Notes: generated by a model not told the origin, from the letters alone. 64,000 nt of DNA from Homarus americanus (GCF_018991925.1 NW_024724309.1:384994-448993), one strand, 5' to 3'; counted from the stretch's first letter, positions 10,066-21,917 are shown. Numbers and translations: made by a program.

Positions 10066-11320
10066 GTGGGAGGGAGGTAGGTTCTGTGTAGTTCTGTGTG
10101 GGAGGGGGAAGGTTCTGTGTGGGAGGAGTGTAGGTTCTGTAGGTTCTGTGGGGAGGGAGGAGGGTGGGGATGTGGGAGGAGGTGGGTTCTAGGTTCTGTG
10201 TGGAGGGAGGTAGGTTCTGTGTGGGAGGGGTGGGTTCTGTGTGGAGGAGGTGGGTTCTGTGTGGGAGGGAGGAGTGTGGGTTCTGTGTGGGAGGGGAGGT
10301 GGGTTCTGTGTGTAGGTTTCTGTAGGTTCTGTGGGAGGGAGGTGGGTTCTGTGTTGGGAGGGAGGTGTGGGTTCTGTGTGTGGGAGGGGAGGAGGTGTGG
10401 GTTTCTCTGTGGGGAGGGGAGGTGGGTTCTGTGTAGGGGGAGGGAGGTAGGTTCTGTGTGGGAGGAGGTGGTTCTGTGTGGAGGTAGGTCTGTGTGGGAG
10501 GGAGGGGTTCTGTGTGGGAGGAGGTGGTTCTGTGGGAGGGAGGTAGGTTCTCAGGTTCTGTGTGGGAGGGAGGTGGGTTCTGTGTGGGGTGGGTTCTGTG
10601 TGTGGAGGGAGGTAGGTTCTGTGGGAGGGGAGGTAGGTTCTGTGTGGGAGGGGAGGGTAGGTTCTGTGTGGAGGAGGGGTCAGGGTGTGGGAGGGGTGGT
10701 CTCTGTGTGGGAGGAGGGTTCTGTGTGGGAGGGAGGTAGGTTCTGTGTGGGAGGGAGGCTGGGTTCTGTGTGGAGGAGGTAGGTTCTGTGTGGGAGGAGG
10801 TGGGTTCTGTGTGGGGGGAGGTGGGTTCTGTGTGGGAGGGGGAGGTTCTGTGTGGGAGGAGGGGTTCTGTGTGGGAGGAGGGGTAGGTTCTTAGTAGGGG
10901 TGTGTAGGTTCTGTGTGGGAGGGAGGTGGGTTCTGTGTGGGAGGGGAGGTGTGGGAGGTGGGTTCTGTGTGGGAGGGAGGTGGGTTGTGGTGTAGGTTCT
11001 AGTGGGAGGAGGGGTTCTGTGTGGGAGGGGAGGGGTTCTGTGTGGGAGGGAGGAGGGTGGGTGGGAGGGGTTCTGTGTGGGAGGAGAGTGGGTTCTGTGG
11101 GGAGGAGGTAGGTCTCTGTGTGGGAGAGGAGGTGTTCTGTGTGGGAGGGAGGTGGGTTCTGTGTGGGAGGGAGTAGGGAGGTTGGTTCTGTGTGGGAGGG
11201 GAGGTGGGTTCTGTGTGGGGAGGGGAGGTGGGTTCTGTGTGTGGGAGGGAGGTGGGTTCTGTGTGGGAGGGAGGTGGTTCTGTGTGGGAGGGAGGTTGGT
11301 TCTGTGTGGGAGGAAGTAGG
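10066..11320 (+). repeat. 1.25-kb G-rich minisatellite, about 22-bp unit
   Basis: Some 55-60 imperfect copies of a roughly 22-bp unit made of GTTCTGTGTGGGAGGGAGGT plus one or two G. Unit length varies from about 17 to 26 bp through loss or gain of G and GGA. Every unit carries two or three runs of three or more G, so most adjacent pairs can satisfy a G-quadruplex pattern on the plus strand. The minus-strand frame at 10,680-11,621 (313 codons, Pro-Thr-Gln-Asn repeats) and the plus-strand Gly/Val/Trp frames are repeat translations. The first 95 or so codons of the minus-strand frame lie outside the array (11,320-11,621) and show no recognisable domain. Confidence 0.96.
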
Positions 11321-12583
11321 TGTGAAGGAAGCGTTTCATGATAGCTGAAGTACAGAAGGAAGAGGCAGTGAATGGGTTCTGAAGGAGGAATAAGTCTCTC
11401 AAGGAAGAGGACTCGAAGGAAGAGGTTGTAAAACGGCTCTGAAGGGAATGGTTTCTGAAGGAGGAGGAAGCGCGGGGGAAGAGAATGTCCTCCTCAAGAC
11501 GACGTTCATCCCGCCGTTCTTTGAGAGATCCTGTAGAAGGGAGAAAGATCTTGTTTTTGTCTTTGTCAGAATATAATACCGACAGTGAGGGTCCCTGTGG
11601 CTCTCTCTTCACGGCATACACGACTCCTTCCTCTTAAAGTTCCTCCTTCACTCAAGTTGTTGCTCCAGGAATGCTTTTTTAAGTTACTCCTTCAGTCTGA
11701 CTGTTCTTGTAGAGAGTGAGAAAGTTACTCGTGCATTATAACTGTTCTAATGGGGGGATTAAGTTATAGTTCCCTCCTCTAGATGGGTATAGAACTTAAT
11801 GGTCCTCTCGGCATTATAGACCAAAAGCGTATAAGTTACTCTTCAAATGAGGTTTTATACATATACTAATTTACTCGTGAAAACAAATTCGTTCTTACGG
11901 TAGGAGATAAATGGCCTCCTTCATTCAAATCCTCCATACAAATATTATACAGAAGAGACACATCAACAAAAACATCAATAAAAACAAAACAATATCTAAC
12001 ATTTGGGTAAACAAAAGTGAATTAATATTTTCATCTCAATAAGAAAATAAAACAACAGAGGAACAATGAATGAAAAGTAATACAAACAGCAGCGGATAAA
12101 GTGAAGGATTATGAAGGATAAGATAATAGTGAATGAAGGAACACAAGAGAACAAATGAGAGAGAAGTCATCCAGGAGAACAAATAAGGTCATCGAGAGAT
12201 CAGGAAGAACAAGAGGTGAACAATAGTGAACAAAACTTTTTTCTACTGCCTCTCCTCCTCCTTATGCAGCAGTAGAGAAGTGAACATTACCCCCTACTCT
12301 CCCTCCCTCCTCCCTCCTTCCCTCCCCCAAACAGCTATTTGCAAGCCCGCCACCACCATCACTACCACGACTAACAACCAACATCTCAGTGTAGGAAAAA
12401 TGAAGAGAGGTAGGGCCTGCAGAAACCATTACAACTTCTCAGTAGTTACAACACAACCACAGCCGAATTGGTGGTGGCGGTGTCTTCAGGAACGTGCGGT
12501 TCATACTGACCAACTTCCATTGGGTGGAAATTACCTTATTGAACACCTCTCTTATTTACATGTACCAGTTATTTCCTTTTATG
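11321..12583. other. Mixed sequence, decayed flank then unique DNA
   Basis: From 11,321 to about 11,480, GTTCTGAAGGAGGAA-like words look like a decayed continuation of the G-rich array. From 11,640 to 12,583 the DNA is single-copy and A/T-rich, with no recognised gene. The frame starting at 12,226 gets its length from the CA tract that follows. Confidence 0.55.

Positions 12584-12665
<82 letters not shown>
12584..12665 (+). repeat. (AC)41 microsatellite
   Basis: Uninterrupted AC dinucleotides. Confidence 0.97.
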
Positions 12666-12666
<1 letters not shown>

Positions 12667-12982
12667 CCTTATAAATAATGTACGTTAAGTATAAATATTA
12701 AAACAATATATTTCCCTCTCTTCTGCAGCTTATGATTAGAAGAAAAAATAGTTGATGTAATAGTAACAATTACTTTCCTATTTGGTTGTCGCTCACAGTC
12801 AGGATTATGTGCGAGGTGATGGTTAAGCCTTGGCCAGGGGTAATACTGTTGGTGATCATTAATATGTATGTGTATATAGTGATCAACACAGCTCTGTACA
12901 GTTTACCTTCACTGTGAACACCAAGACCCCCAGACTTCCCCCTATAGCCATACTAGCTCATGTAATGATTAGTGTCTTATAA
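12666..12982. other. Mixed spacer
   Basis: Single-copy DNA, nothing recognised. Confidence 0.45.
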
Positions 12983-13554
12983 AGTGTACACCATCACTGT
13001 GCATCACCAGTGTACACCATCAATGTGTATGACTAGTGTACACCATCACTGTGCATGACTAGTGTACACCATCAATGTGCATGACTAGTGTACACCATCA
13101 CTGTGCATGACTAGTGTACACCATCACTGTGCATCACTAGTGTACACCATCACTGTGCATGACTAGTGTACACCATCACTGTGCATCACTAGTGTACACC
13201 ATCACTGTGCATCACTAGTGTACACCATCACTGTGTATGACTAGTGTACACCATCACTGTGCATGACTAGTGTACACCATCACTGTGCATCACTAGTGTA
13301 CACCATCACTGTGCATCACTAGTGTACACCATCACTGTGCATGACTAGTGTACACCATCACTGTGCATCACTAGTGTACACCATCACTGTGCATGACTAG
13401 TGTATACCATCACTGTGCATCACTAGTGTACACCATCACTATGCATGACTAGTGTACACCATCACTGTGCATGACTAGTGTACACCATCACTGTGCATGA
13501 CTAGTGTACACCATCACTGTGCATCACTAGTGTACTCCCCTGTGCATCACTAGT
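12983..13554 (+). repeat. 26-bp minisatellite B, 22 copies
   Basis: Very regular array of a 26-bp unit containing AGTGTACACCATCACTGTGC then ATGACT or ATCACT. Copies fall into two main types, GCATGACTAG and GCATCACTAG, mixed along the array, with rare TATGAC, TATACC and CTATGC variants. The palindromes GTGTACAC and ACTAGT recur in every unit. It shares its period but no sequence with the array at 4,057-4,910. Confidence 0.96.
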
Positions 13555-14103
13555 GGACATCAACACCTTACTACTAACAAACTCCTACTGAGCATCAATA
13601 TGCACAATAGTTGTATATAACTGTTGTTCACCACCACCATCATCAGTGTGCACCATAAAGGAACAGACATTAATGTACACCACAGATGTGAAGCATCAGT
13701 TTATACCAACACAAGTGTACACCATAATGTGTAACACTAGGGTTTACCAGCACAGTTATATGACACAAGTGTACACCAAACAGGTAGAGGACCAGTGTAC
13801 ACCAGGTAACCCGGCGCCAGTGTATACAGTACAACAGCAGCAGCAGCCAGGCGGGTCATCAGAGCCACATTGTGTAGAGCAGTATTTATGTTCCCCCTGC
13901 CCTCGTCTCGTACCTCAAGTCACTCCAGCTATAAAATTATCATGAGCTAAGAATAAATAGTATAATCTTACGACCCGGATAATCACACTTTTAGCTGAGC
14001 TCATCAAAGATAATTGCTCTGTGTACCTGAACCTTACCTAGATAGATCTCCCGGGTTTGCTTCTCGCTATTAAATATCTAAGTCTGCATTATTTCATGTT
14101 TTT
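13555..14103. other. Decayed minisatellite flank and spacer
   Basis: AGTGTACACCA-like words recur irregularly to about 13,815, so the array was once longer or seeded from here. A short CAG run at 13,834-13,847 follows, then single-copy DNA. A 99-codon forward frame (13,646-13,945) spans this, but its first half is the decayed repeat. Confidence 0.6.

Positions 14104-14165
<62 letters not shown>
14104..14165 (+). repeat. (CT)31 microsatellite
   Basis: Uninterrupted CT dinucleotides. Confidence 0.96.
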
Positions 14166-14169
<4 letters not shown>

Positions 14170-14371
14170 GTAGCTTATCTAGTTTATCAAGGTGTTGCTG
14201 TATAAGGCGTGAGCGTGTACAGATGCAGGTAGAATGTGACGGTGATTCGTTGTGTATCTGGGAGTCTCTTGGCACAGGAGCTGCTCTCGTTAAGGCTCGC
14301 TATATGTAGGACGCAATATCTCAGGAGTCTATTTCTCACGACAACAGCTAACTTCAAGTCAGAACTAAGGA

Positions 14372-14583
14372 GAACACACTCCAGAACGCACACTCTAAAC
14401 ACACTCCAGAACGCACACTCTAAACGCACACTCTAAACACACTCCAGAACGCACTCTCTAAACACACTCCAGAACGCACACTCTAAACACACACTCTAAA
14501 CACACTCCAGAACGCACACTCTAAACACACTCCAGAACGCACACTCTAAACACACTCCAGAAAGCACACTCTAAACACACTCC
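14372..14583 (+). repeat. 24/25-bp minisatellite
   Basis: About nine copies of ACACACTCCAGAACGCACAC followed by TCTAA. Two units lack the CCAGAACGC part and are about 15 bp. Confidence 0.92.
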
Positions 14584-14902
14584 TTTTCCTTCTTACAAAA
14601 CACATTATGTTAATTTCTCTTTTCCTCCCCACAGTAATAGACCAATTGTCCCTCTCCCTTACCTATAAAGCACATTTCCACAGTCTCTTTTCCTCTCCCT
14701 ACAAATAACATTCCAACTCTTCCCCTCTCCTCCCCTCCCTCTCTACAGAACACTCCAAGTTCCTCTCTCCTTCCATATATAACACACTACTCCTTCCTAT
14801 AAAATACACTCCAATTTCCTCTTCCCTTCCATACAAAACACACTCCAACCTTCCCTCTCATTTCCTTCCCTCCCTACAAAACACTCCAAGTCCCTTCCCT
14901 CC

Positions 14903-14939
<37 letters not shown>
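14584..14939 (+). repeat. Degenerate pyrimidine-rich repeat and (CA)n
   Basis: Loose units of roughly 40-50 bp in which a C/T-rich stretch alternates with TACAAAACACACTCCAA. They end in (CA)17 at about 14,906-14,939. The array shares ACACTCCA with the preceding minisatellite and may be related to it. Confidence 0.7.
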
Positions 14940-14942
<3 letters not shown>

Positions 14943-15237
14943 CTCTATTATCCCAAGCAAAGACTATATGAAGTTACCCTCCCTATAGCGACGCTCCCTG
15001 AGTAAATATTTATCTTCCCACCTCGGCGGTAATTACGGGGACTTGTAATGGAAAGGACATCCCCATCTGTAATTCTTTTGTTATTATTTGCATTACAGTC
15101 ACAGTTTGTTAAGGGTCCAAAGAGGGAGGGAGGGGGGCGCTGAGGAGGAAACCATCTTAGCCGTAAGTGAGTTTTCCATTAACGCTTCAAACTCATACAC
15201 AGACGAGAGAGAGAGAGAAACAGGAGATAGACATAGA

Positions 15238-15239
<2 letters not shown>
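14940..15239. other. Mixed spacer
   Basis: Single-copy DNA; one isolated ATTTGCAT octamer at 15,086-15,093. No gene seen. Confidence 0.45.

Positions 15240-15289
<50 letters not shown>
15240..15289 (+). repeat. (GA)n microsatellite
   Basis: About 25 GA dinucleotides, preceded by a shorter GA run near 15,204-15,216. Confidence 0.95.
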
Positions 15290-15291
<2 letters not shown>

Positions 15292-16837
15292 AGAGACAAA
15301 AGAAAAACAAAGACAGACATAGAAACAAAGAGCAAACGAAAAAAAAACACTAAAAATTAAACACATAAACCCAACAGAGTAATAATTATGTTTTGGCTAG
15401 CTTAATCCGGAGCCACTACTTGATGGGCCTTCCAGTACTGGACCCCTCATTCCTCCCTCTTCATTCTCTATTTCTCACTCCCCATCTCCTCCTCCTTCAT
15501 TCTTCCTTCACTCCTCCTCCTCCTCTACTCCCCCCTCCCTCCCTCCCTCCATCACCTCCCTCCCAATTGGTATAAAGTGGAACAATAATATGCAACTGCA
15601 ATTTTCAGGAGGTAAGTTTTATAAAGATCTTTCTGCTAGAGGCTGCGTCCATCCCATTAGTTGTGTGAATGTGTTGATATGTTATTCATAGGGGAGGTGA
15701 GGCTTTGAAGATATAGTATTGGGAGGGAGAGTGTGTGAGGGGGAGGGTAAATGAGAGAGGTGGGAGAGAAGGGGAATGGAAGGGGAGTGAGGAGTGGAAA
15801 AGTGTGGGTGAGGGTAGTGGTAGGGAATGGTTGGAGGGGTGGGTGAGGGTAGTGGGGGAAAGAGGACAGAGGGGAAGGGGAAAGGGGGGAGGGGAGGGAG
15901 TGGAGAATGGAGGAATAAGGAAGAAAGAGGATTGGGGAGGGGGGAAAAGAATGGTATAGGAGTGGGGGGGGATGGGAGGCTGTTGGAGGCCGACGAAAGA
16001 AGGATAGGAAGTGGAAGAAAAGACAGACAGACAAAAAGTTACACTACCCCAGACGACCCCCCACACACACACACAGCAGCATGAATAAGGAAGGCCGACC
16101 AAGGAAAGGGAAGGGAGAAAATGAAGAGGAAGAGGAAAAGGAAAAGGAGGCGGCTTGGCTTCGTACCATCGCAAAATCTTTCTCCTAAACGCCAAGGCAA
16201 AAATCGAGTCCTAATTTGTCCATCAGACCGTGTGTGTGTGTGTGTGTGTGTGGGGGGGGCCCCGCTTCCTCCCTGCCACATGTGCTTCTTCTCATGATTT
16301 TGGAGTTTTATTATTGACTCAGGAGCCCAGGTGATCCCTCACAAAGCGGCAGTCTTCAAACGAAACCACTCGACCATATTCCGTTTGTTTACGTATTCAA
16401 GAACGTGTACGGACATGTTTTGACTTCAAGACCGTGTTTACTCTGAGTTTGACTGATTCTTTTTTCGTTCTTTTTTTTTTCTTTCTCTTTACCTTTAAAC
16501 AACCCAGATGTCTTTATCGAAGCAAGAGTTTATTTGACCAATTAGTACATTAGATATTTACATGCTTGATGGCTTATTAAATCATATATAATACAACACC
16601 TATGTACTAGAGAACAAGATGTAGTGAAGGCTGCATCTGAACTACCTAATTTTAGTGGTGGGTGAAGTAGTACTGGGTCTTGAGCATATAATTTGAGGGT
16701 AAGAAATACCGGTTCGAGAGTAAATAATTTCAATGCAAAACACTTTGAGTCGAGTAGCTAATAATTTGAGTGCGAATTAAACTAGCACTTATGCATAAAT
16801 TATTTCTTTAAGTCAATATGTAAAATGTTACTGGGAA
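15290..16837. other. Pyrimidine tract, purine tract and unique DNA
   Basis: Pyrimidine-rich at about 15,440-15,560. G/A-rich at 15,715-16,000 with GGTGAGGGTAGTGG words. (GT)10 at 16,231-16,251. From 16,260 to 16,837 the DNA is single-copy with no recognised gene. Confidence 0.65.
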
Positions 16838-17098
16838 CGTTTTGTAGGGAAGGGAGGAGAGGGGAAGTTGGAGTGTATTATGTGGGGAAGGAGAGGGACT
16901 TGGAGTGTGTTTTGTAGGGAGGGGAGGAAGGACTTGGAATGTGTTTTGTAGGGAGGGGGAGAGATTTGGAGTGTGATTTGTCGGGAGGGGAGAAGAGATT
17001 TGGAGTGTGATTTGTCGGGAGGGGAGAAGAGATTTGAAGTATGTTTTGTAGGAAGGGGAGGGAACGGGAGGAGAGGGAAGGTTAGAGTGTGTTTTGTT
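16838..17098 (+). repeat. 34-bp minisatellite
   Basis: About seven imperfect copies of a 34-bp unit containing GGGAGGGGAGAAGAGATTTG followed by GAGTGTGATTTGT. End copies are more diverged. Confidence 0.88.
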
Positions 17099-17314
17099 AA
17101 TAGTAAGATACACTGTGGTAAAGTTCCTAAGAATAACAATGTGATATTTACTAACAACATGTCACAATACATATAAGTTAATTTGATATATACATTGATA
17201 TAAGTCAGCTGGTCTTGGGTCTCTTATAGAAGAATTAATGAGAGAGATGTGTTCCTTTTCCCCCTAATGGTAACTGTAGTTTGGCCACATTTAAGCTGTA
17301 GTAAAGCTGTTGAG

Positions 17315-17530
17315 CACATCACAACACACTACAGACTAAATCAAATGTACTGTAGACTCCTTAGGCAACATCATCTGAACACATCACAACACACTACAGG
17401 CTAAACAATATGTAAACAGACGCTTTGGGTGACATCATTTGAACACATCGCAACACACTACAGGCTAAACCATATGTAAACAGACGCTTTGGGTGACATC
17501 ATTTAAACACATCGCAACACATAACAGGCA
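17315..17530 (+). repeat. 64/65-bp tandem repeat, about 3.3 copies
   Basis: Units start with CACATC(A/G)CAACACA at 17,315, 17,380, 17,444 and 17,508. Copies two and three share GTAAACAGACGCTTTGGGTG; copy one is more diverged. Confidence 0.9.
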
Positions 17531-17587
17531 GAATAAAAAAAAAATCCCTCTCACAACAACACTAGTTCACAACAAAGTCACTCTACC

Positions 17588-17653
17588 TCATTGGTGTACC
17601 GTGTTGACATTACCGCCTCGTCTTCCTGCGTTCACCAACTTCTTGACTCTTAC
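17588..17653 (-). other. Possible splice site and short open segment
   Basis: On the minus strand a pyrimidine-rich stretch ends CTATTTTTCAG at 17,654, directly followed by GTAAGAGTC. As a 3' splice site it would open a 21-codon terminal exon, basic and Gly-rich, starting VRVKKLVNAGRRGG and ending in TGA at 17,588. The same bases also make a near-perfect 5' splice site (CAG/GTAAGA), so the two readings compete. No neighbouring exon was found. Confidence 0.18.
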
Positions 17654-17690
17654 CTGAAAAATAGAGGAGATAATTATAGGAGACAATTAA

Positions 17691-17838
17691 TTAACAAACA
17701 CGACCACCACAAGACATGGGCGGTGGGTTAACAAACACGACCACCACAAGACATGGGCGGTGGGTTAACAAACACTACCACCACAAGACATGGGCGGTGG
17801 GTTAACAAACACTACCACCACAAGACATGGGCGGTGGG
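17691..17838 (+). repeat. 37-bp minisatellite, four copies
   Basis: Four nearly identical 37-bp units start at 17,691, 17,728, 17,765 and 17,802; each contains ACCACCACAAGACATGGGCG. Only a CGACC/CTACC difference splits the first two copies from the last two. Confidence 0.96.
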
Positions 17839-18427
17839 TTACAGTACACTGGCCTTAAAAATAATTATATTACGTTTCTTTTCATTCCTATTCCCCCAAT
17901 TTCACCTTCTGTAAACATTTCACCAATTTAGCTCATAACAAGTTGCTTAACTAACACTCCTTTTCTTTATAACTCACTGGGCCAACAGGTAATGAGCGCA
18001 CCCTGTACTTGGTAAACAAATAAACAAATTAACTCTTCATTATGTATAAACAAGTATAAATAAAATCCTACAAATCCAATCTTAATTAACATTTATACTT
18101 ATTAATACAAACAAGCACAATTACCGGTATATTTAACAACATAAGCGAAGGTAACGAACAAACATATAGAAAATATTGCTGCATTATTTACAAGATCCAG
18201 AGTAACAAGATAACTGAGATGGTCGTGACTGGTGGTGACCTCTCAGATAGTGTTAACTGCCAAGCACTTCAACAGGTCTTTGTGGATTTCATCTCGGTGA
18301 TAAGTGTGTGTACGTTCATCATAACCAGACCACCAGCATCATCAAACAAGACCTTCAGTAATCCTTTTATTTATTACTGCATTAACAAACATCTCAGTGT
18401 GTTTTTCATCTCTGTCGCTGCTCCTCT

Positions 18428-18474
<47 letters not shown>

Positions 18475-18499
18475 ACATTACCACCTAACAGTCTAAATA
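17839..18499. other. Unique spacer ending in (CA)n
   Basis: Single-copy A/T-rich DNA to about 18,429, then (CA)n at 18,430-18,475. No gene recognised. Confidence 0.55.
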
Positions 18500-19275
18500 T
18501 ATGACTGTCCCTTCATCCTCCTCTCCCGCTTTCCTTCTCCTCATCATTTCTCTCCTCTCCTCTATCTCTCTCACTCTCCTCTTCTCCCCTCTCCATCTCT
18601 CTCACCCTCCTTCCTCTAGCCTCTCTCCCTCCCTTTTGCTATCCCTCCTCTCCTCTTTTCTTCCCTTTATTACCCTCTTCCTCTTCTCCCCCACCTCCTC
18701 ACTTCTCCCCTCTTCCTAGCGTGGTGATGGGAGGGAGGGGAGGGGAAGAGACGATCACGTGACGCCAGATGGCACTAAGACTCGTTAACACACCACATAC
18801 ACCACACCACACAATGCTTCTGTGGTGGTGAGTCTTGCCTGGGGGAGAGGGGGAGAGAGAAAGGGGGTGAGAGGGGGTGGGGGGAGTGGGGGAGATGACG
18901 GAGGGATGGGATAGGGATGAAAGAGGAAGGAAGGGAAGATGGAGGGATAGGAGGAGGATGTAGGCAAAGGAGAGATGGAAGGGGGGAGACAAAGGAGGAA
19001 TAGGAGGGGAGATAAATGAGAAAGTGAATAGATGAGGGAAAGAGAGGTAGGATAATTGAGGAAACGAAGATGAATAGGAATGGAGATAAGTGAAGAGAGA
19101 AGACGGGATGGAGGAAAATTAAGAAATAATGGAACGGAGGAAAGATATAGGAGGACAATGGAGAACAGAATAGAAGGGTGAGGAAAGGAAGAGAAGAAAG
19201 GGAATAAATGGAGGGAAAAGGATGAGGGAAATGAGAGGAAGTGGAGAAGAGGAAGAAGGGGAAGAAGAGGAAGAA
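18500..19275. repeat. Pyrimidine-to-purine strand switch
   Basis: The plus strand is almost pure C/T from 18,500 to 18,718, then G/A-rich from 18,721 to 19,275, with a short mixed insert at about 18,765-18,835. C/T and G/A halves of similar composition facing each other can pair as an imperfect fold-back. Minus-strand frames here (up to 229 codons) are Ser/Pro/Leu repeat translations. Confidence 0.85.
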
Positions 19276-19500
19276 TGATGTGTGTGTGTGTGTGTGTGAC
19301 AAATTCTTATTATAAGTTAAGAACCCCTCACCACCCAACCCCGCCCCGCCCCAGCCCAGTTCAACCCCACCCCAGCCCAACCAAACCCCACCCCAGCCCA
19401 GCCCAACCAAACCCCTCCCCAGCCCAACCCCACCCCCTCCAAGAAAAAACAAACACACAAACACCGTCAGTAAAAACGCCCACTTCTCGACCCCAGGTAA
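19276..19500 (+). repeat. (TG)n and CCCCAGCCCAACC repeat
   Basis: (TG)11 at about 19,278-19,299, then C-rich CCCAGCCCAACC and CCCCACCCC words at 19,330-19,440. Confidence 0.85.
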
Positions 19501-19960
19501 GGTAATTAACTCAAGACCACCACACGTGTATGTTTATTAGGTCTCATCCTCGAGTCACACGTCAAGTTCAGCGCCATGGTGGTTGGGTTTTTTCTGACTT
19601 CTTTCACCGGGTTTTTATCATTCTCGAGAGGGGTTTTTTTATGTGTTGATTTAGGGAATTTTTTTTCATGAGGGATTTAATGTTTTGATTTTTTTGACGT
19701 TGGGATTTTATTTGGGGGGATTTTCTTCGTTTACTTTTATTTGGAGATTTTATTCTTTCATTTGGGGATTTTATTTTATTTTAATCATAACTACGGATTT
19801 TCTTTTTACTTTTAATTAACCTTTTTTTTATTTTACTTAGGGATTTAACTTTCTACTTTTAATTCAGGATTTTTTCAATGTAATATATTAATTTCGCGTC
19901 TTTGTATTTCCTTCATTGAAATCTGAGGTCGGTGGTGGGAGGGCAAGTGAGCATCCTGAT
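19501..19960. other. T-rich degenerate repeat
   Basis: From about 19,600 to 19,880 the sequence is T-rich and GGGATTTTATTT-like words recur irregularly, an old low-complexity array. No gene. Confidence 0.55.
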
Positions 19961-19983
19961 GGTTAGGTTAGGTTAGGTTAGGT
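19961..19983 (+). repeat. Interstitial TTAGG block
   Basis: Four to five perfect GGTTA units, the arthropod telomere word, in the TTAGG orientation on the plus strand. Confidence 0.88.
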
Positions 19984-20079
19984 AAGATATAAAGCGGTGC
20001 CCAAACCTCAAACGAGAAGTCTGTTACATTAGGTAAAGTAAGGTTGGGACTGGTTAGTATCAGTATCTATTAAAACTGA

Positions 20080-20153
20080 AAGCCATTAAGATTAGAAGCC
20101 ATTAAGACTGGAAGCCATTAAGACTGGAATCTATTAGGACTGGAATCTACCAT
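20080..20153 (+). repeat. 18-bp minisatellite
   Basis: About four imperfect copies of GAAGCCATTAAGACTG, drifting to GAATCTATTAGGACTG at the right end. Confidence 0.82.
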
Positions 20154-20670
20154 AACTGGGGTATAACAGAACTGGAACCCATCCTAACAGTCAGGTGAAG
20201 TCAGGTAGTAAGACTGGAGGTCCCTTTGTCTAATCACCACAACCTGCAACAACTTCTATATCATCATCATCATCATCATCTTGTCCAGGTAAGTCAATTC
20301 ACTAATGCTACTATACGAGCTTTATATTACTTCATAAAACACCTCCCTACGTGTGTCAGGTGTTAATTAATCGTGTCTACCTTTCAGTAAACTTTTAATT
20401 AAACGATAAAGTCATCAACGTTGGGTGGCCAGTTTACATAATATTGCTTATAAATAAACGTAATTGTCTTAACTATCTCACCTAAGGACAATATTCTAAT
20501 TTATCCAATTAAAGAGTTTCTGTTCCAACAAGCAGTGACTAACGTGTGTATCTTGACTACACCTTCCAGCTGTAACTTACACTGGGGCTCATCTTTGTCT
20601 GTTTGTCTTTGTATGTATTGATAGAACACTGTATGTGAGTTAAACGGGCGATATTTTAATGAGTTTTTTT

Positions 20671-20672
<2 letters not shown>
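20154..20672. other. Unique spacer with (ATC)n
   Basis: An ATC/TCA run at 20,256-20,281 lies in otherwise single-copy A/T-rich DNA. No gene recognised. Confidence 0.55.
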
Positions 20673-20732
<60 letters not shown>

Positions 20733-20741
20733 TATGTGTGT
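20673..20741 (+). repeat. (TG)n microsatellite
   Basis: TG run with TATG interruptions near its right end. Confidence 0.95.
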
Positions 20742-21244
20742 TTATATCACAGCTCCCTTCAACCCTGATAGCTCAATTAACTAACATAACACAAACTACA
20801 ATAAAAACAAAACAATATCCCCAACCAAACAAAATAATCCAAACAATTAAACAAACAACAATATTATGACACATTCATTAAACCTGACTAACATATTTCT
20901 CCACTTTATTTTACCTATTTTTCCCCCCGTGGGTATAATGGTAATGAGTTCCCAGCCAGTGTTGTATAGCATAGGAGTGTAAACAATTAACACACACACT
21001 ACAACTCTTACGTCACATATCACAATTAACTGGACTAGGGTGAGCGTCTTTAATCCTTCTCATACTTCAGATAACTTCACAAGCTCATTCGTCTCTTCCG
21101 CTCAATCTATTACGGGTTTGTTTTTATCGTCTACACTACTATATACACTTCTTAACTCCCTAGATTACCAGCCGAATGCCACACGTCTTCCTGGCGCCCT
21201 ACACCACCACCGCGCTAATGTTGTACACGACAGGTGGACGTGTG
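20742..21244. other. A/T-rich spacer
   Basis: Single-copy DNA with A/C-rich AACAAAACAATA-type words at 20,790-20,870. Nothing recognised. Confidence 0.45.
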
Positions 21245-21545
21245 TGTGGTAGAGGAGGGAAGAGGATAGGAGGGAGGGAGTAGAGTGGAGGAAGTGGAGA
21301 GAGGGGGTGAAGGAGGTGGAGGGGGAAGGAAGAAAGAGTGGAGGAAAGAAGGAGGGGAAGTAGAGGGGTGTAGGGAGAGGTATGGAGAGATGAGGGAGGA
21401 GGAAGGAGTGAAAGGAGTGGAGGGTTTTGGGAACTGGAAGAATGAGGAAGGAGAGAGAGAGAGGAAGAGGAGAGAGAGGGAGGAAGGAAGGAGGAGGTAC
21501 AGCTCAAATGGAGTGTTGGGAGGAGGGTGTGACAGCTGGGGTGGT
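21245..21545 (+). repeat. Polypurine tract (GGA-rich)
   Basis: Almost pure G/A over about 300 bp. Frames on both strands through it are compositional artefacts. Confidence 0.88.
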
Positions 21546-21917
21546 GTGTAGATAGGCGTGTAGGACAACAAGAATGGTGTGCTGCTGGACCTCTGGACCA
21601 GTGTAAACGTGTGTGACGATTGTACCCCCCGTCTGTCTGTCTGTCTCTCAATTAGCACAAGGAATGATACGGAAGAGGGTCACCAAAGCCACTTAAGAGA
21701 GCAGACATCCTTTAGCGTTCCCGAAGGAGGACTGTAGGAGAATTATCCACAAGAAGAAAGCCCCCCCCCCCCCCAAGGGAGTCCTATCCTTAGTACACAC
21801 GTCAGGAGCTTCCTAGAGGGGATCTGGAGGAGATACACAAGTAGGTCCTCATCCATACCACACAAGTCGTGCTGAAGTAGAATTATGTGTGTGTGTGTGT
21901 GTGAGTGAGTTGGGAAA

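Noticed and set aside
10680..11621. 313-codon minus-strand frame with Pro-Thr-Gln-Asn repeats as a gene
   Set aside because: Two thirds of it is the complement of the G-rich minisatellite; the unique N-terminal part has no domain or supporting splice context.
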